24,213 nucleotides of DNA, taken from assembly GCA_900539625.1 (NCBI GenBank), contig UQCW01000044.1:1-24213 (forward strand), given 5' to 3'. The notes under the pieces were generated by a model, which worked only from the letters and a program-made list of their open reading frames with translations, made no database searches and was not told the origin of the DNA. The translations under genes were made by a program, and so were the position numbers. Shown here piece by piece: positions 23,455 to 24,213 of this stretch. The DNA is from an uncultured Prevotella sp. GTDB taxonomy: Bacteria; Bacteroidota; Bacteroidia; Bacteroidales; Bacteroidaceae. Positions within the stretch are counted from its first letter, which is position 1; each line of letters begins with the position of its first letter.

Positions 23455-24070
23455 CCACGTGAGAAAACATTTCTTTAAATACGCCATAGGGATGCTGATG
23501 CTGTTGCAGTTGGTTTCATGTAGCGACGAGCTGCACTGCATAATGCCGTCAGACGTTGGGCTTCGCGCTGGCGACCTCGTGTTTCGCAGAGGCGGCAGTT
23601 TGTCAAGCCGTGCAGTGGTCATGGCCGACACCGACAAGGGATATTCCCATATTGGCATGGTGGTTGATTCGGCAGGAAAGGCCATGATTGTACATGCCGT
23701 GCCATACGAGCCAGACTTCAAAGGCGATTTTGACCGTGTGAAACTTGAGACGCCGCAACGTTTCTTTTTGAGCGACCGTGCCATTGTTGGCGAAGTGCGG
23801 CGGCTGGAAAATTGGAGATTGGCAAAACGGGCCTCTCTCAAAGCTTTGGCCTACTACAAGCGCCATACGGCTTTCGATCACGACTACAATACGAATGATT
23901 CCACCAAGGTCTATTGCACCGAATTGGTGTTGAGGGCTTACCGCGAAGCGGGACTTCCTCTGAGAGATGTGCGAACGCGACACATCACCCTCCCGACAGC
24001 CACTTACGACTGCATATTGCCCTCGGCCTTCCAGCAGCATACGCTCTTCAAGCAAGTGCGGGCGTTCTGA
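23432..24070 (+). CDS. YiiX/YebB-like permuted NlpC/P60 cysteine hydrolase, lipoprotein
   Basis: Predicted exported papain-like hydrolase (peptidase or amidase) of the circularly permuted NlpC/P60 group; 212 aa from ATG 23432. A hydrophobic signal (MLMLLQLVSC) gives a lipidated Cys at residue 30. LRAGDLVFRRG (45-55) opens the domain, the catalytic His is in YSHIGMVVD (His73), and the Cys is in VYCTELVLRAYREAG (Cys162); His before Cys is the permuted order. DRAIVGEVRRL and AFDHDYN also fit the family. The substrate is unknown. The start is uncertain: a promoter-like TTTG / TACATTTG overlaps the first codons of the ATG 23432 version, while GTG 23459 would give a compact lipoprotein signal peptide of 21 residues beginning MRKHFFKY. 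Divergent from GH84. Confidence 0.85.
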   Translation: MKTFLYICHVRKHFFKYAIGMLMLLQLVSCSDELHCIMPSDVGLRAGDLVFRRGGSLSSRAVVMADTDKGYSHIGMVVDSAGKAMIVHAVPYEPDFKGDFDRVKLETPQRFFLSDRAIVGEVRRLENWRLAKRASLKALAYYKRHTAFDHDYNTNDSTKVYCTELVLRAYREAGLPLRDVRTRHITLPTATYDCILPSAFQQHTLFKQVRAF

Positions 24071-24120
24071 CCGCGCAACATGCGTTGTTTTGGCATCGGA
24101 AATCGAAGAACGCCTTTAGT

Positions 24121-24137
24121 GTAGGGTGTTCAAAATC
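24121..24137 (-). repeat. Terminal-repeat motif, inverted copy
   Basis: GTAGGGTGTTCAAAATC on the + strand is the exact reverse complement of the motif at 52-68. In this orientation it looks like the left end of an element continuing beyond the window and enclosing the REP-like hairpins that follow. Confidence 0.6.
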
Positions 24138-24171
24138 CCATAAAAATCAAGGTTGCTAAAGAGGCGCCAGC

Positions 24172-24213
24172 GCCCCTGAAAGGGGCTCATATTTAGGGTA
24201 GGGGCTTGCCCCT
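24172..24213 (-). repeat. REP-like double hairpin at the window end
   Basis: GCCCCT-GAA-AGGGGC at 24172-24186 and AGGGGC-TT-GCCCCT at 24200-24213, separated by 13 bases. Read on the - strand the order, linker length and TTC loop match the unit at 143-191, with different stem bases. The second hairpin reaches the last base of the window, so the element may continue. Confidence 0.6.

Noticed and set aside
1..24213. The inverted 17-base motifs at 52 and 24121 as ends of one 24-kb transposon
   Set aside because: The interior is mostly conserved housekeeping genes (pgi, glmM, ssrA), there is no transposase or integrase, and the outward/inward orientation fits two separate small repeats better.
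1..24213. CRISPR array, riboswitch or tRNA genes
   Set aside because: No regularly spaced direct repeats, no recognisable riboswitch core and no cloverleaf other than the tRNA-like part of tmRNA were seen.

Overview
The window looks like a chromosomal segment of a Bacteroidales bacterium, most likely Prevotellaceae. It carries a SusC/SusD outer-membrane pair, FISUMP and GH84 proteins, and TAnnTTTG-type promoters. It also carries a tmRNA whose tag, GENNYALAA, is of the kind known from Porphyromonas/Prevotella relatives. The species is not identifiable by eye. I see no CRISPR array, tRNA, rRNA, transposase gene or phage gene.

Region 1 (1-280) is a repeat-rich leader: a 17-nt terminal motif, an 18-bp hairpin and a REP-like double hairpin. 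Region 2 (281-9396, + strand) is an import locus: a SusC-type TonB-dependent transporter, a SusD-type lipoprotein, a lipoprotein resembling import-associated metallohydrolases but lacking HExxH, a FISUMP lipoprotein, and, after a terminator-like hairpin, an exported tandem thioredoxin-fold protein. No glycosidase sits in the locus, so a peptide or protein substrate is as plausible as a glycan. Region 3 (9474-12749) is housekeeping: a shared bidirectional terminator, a HAD phosphatase and pgi overlapping on the - strand, and a divergent nitroreductase. Region 4 (12828-16783) holds a membrane-anchored MORN/GH25 lysozyme-like protein and glmM with its terminator. Region 5 (16886-18808) is a foldback element followed by an S1-type sulfatase and a strong terminator. 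Region 6 (- strand, 18877-23269) holds ssrA with promoter and terminator, a free methionine-R-sulfoxide reductase, a SPOUT RNA methyltransferase and a GH84 beta-N-acetylglucosaminidase. Region 7 (23425-24213) is a divergent YiiX-like lipoprotein and a second REP-like double hairpin.

The most unusual layer lies between the genes. Short inverted-repeat (MITE-like) elements with related ends, around (A)GTAGG-TGTTCAAAATTAG or GGGTGTTCTATAAATTAG, recur at 3822-3899, 7764-7811 (decayed), 12737-12808 and 16886-17077, and single ends occur at 52-68 and 24121-24137. The copy at 12737-12808 is flanked by a 5-bp direct repeat and supplies the stop codon of the nitroreductase gene; the empty site can be reconstructed. 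The other copies lie between susC and susD and immediately upstream of the sulfatase. A perfect 32-bp palindrome separates the GH84 and RNA methyltransferase genes.
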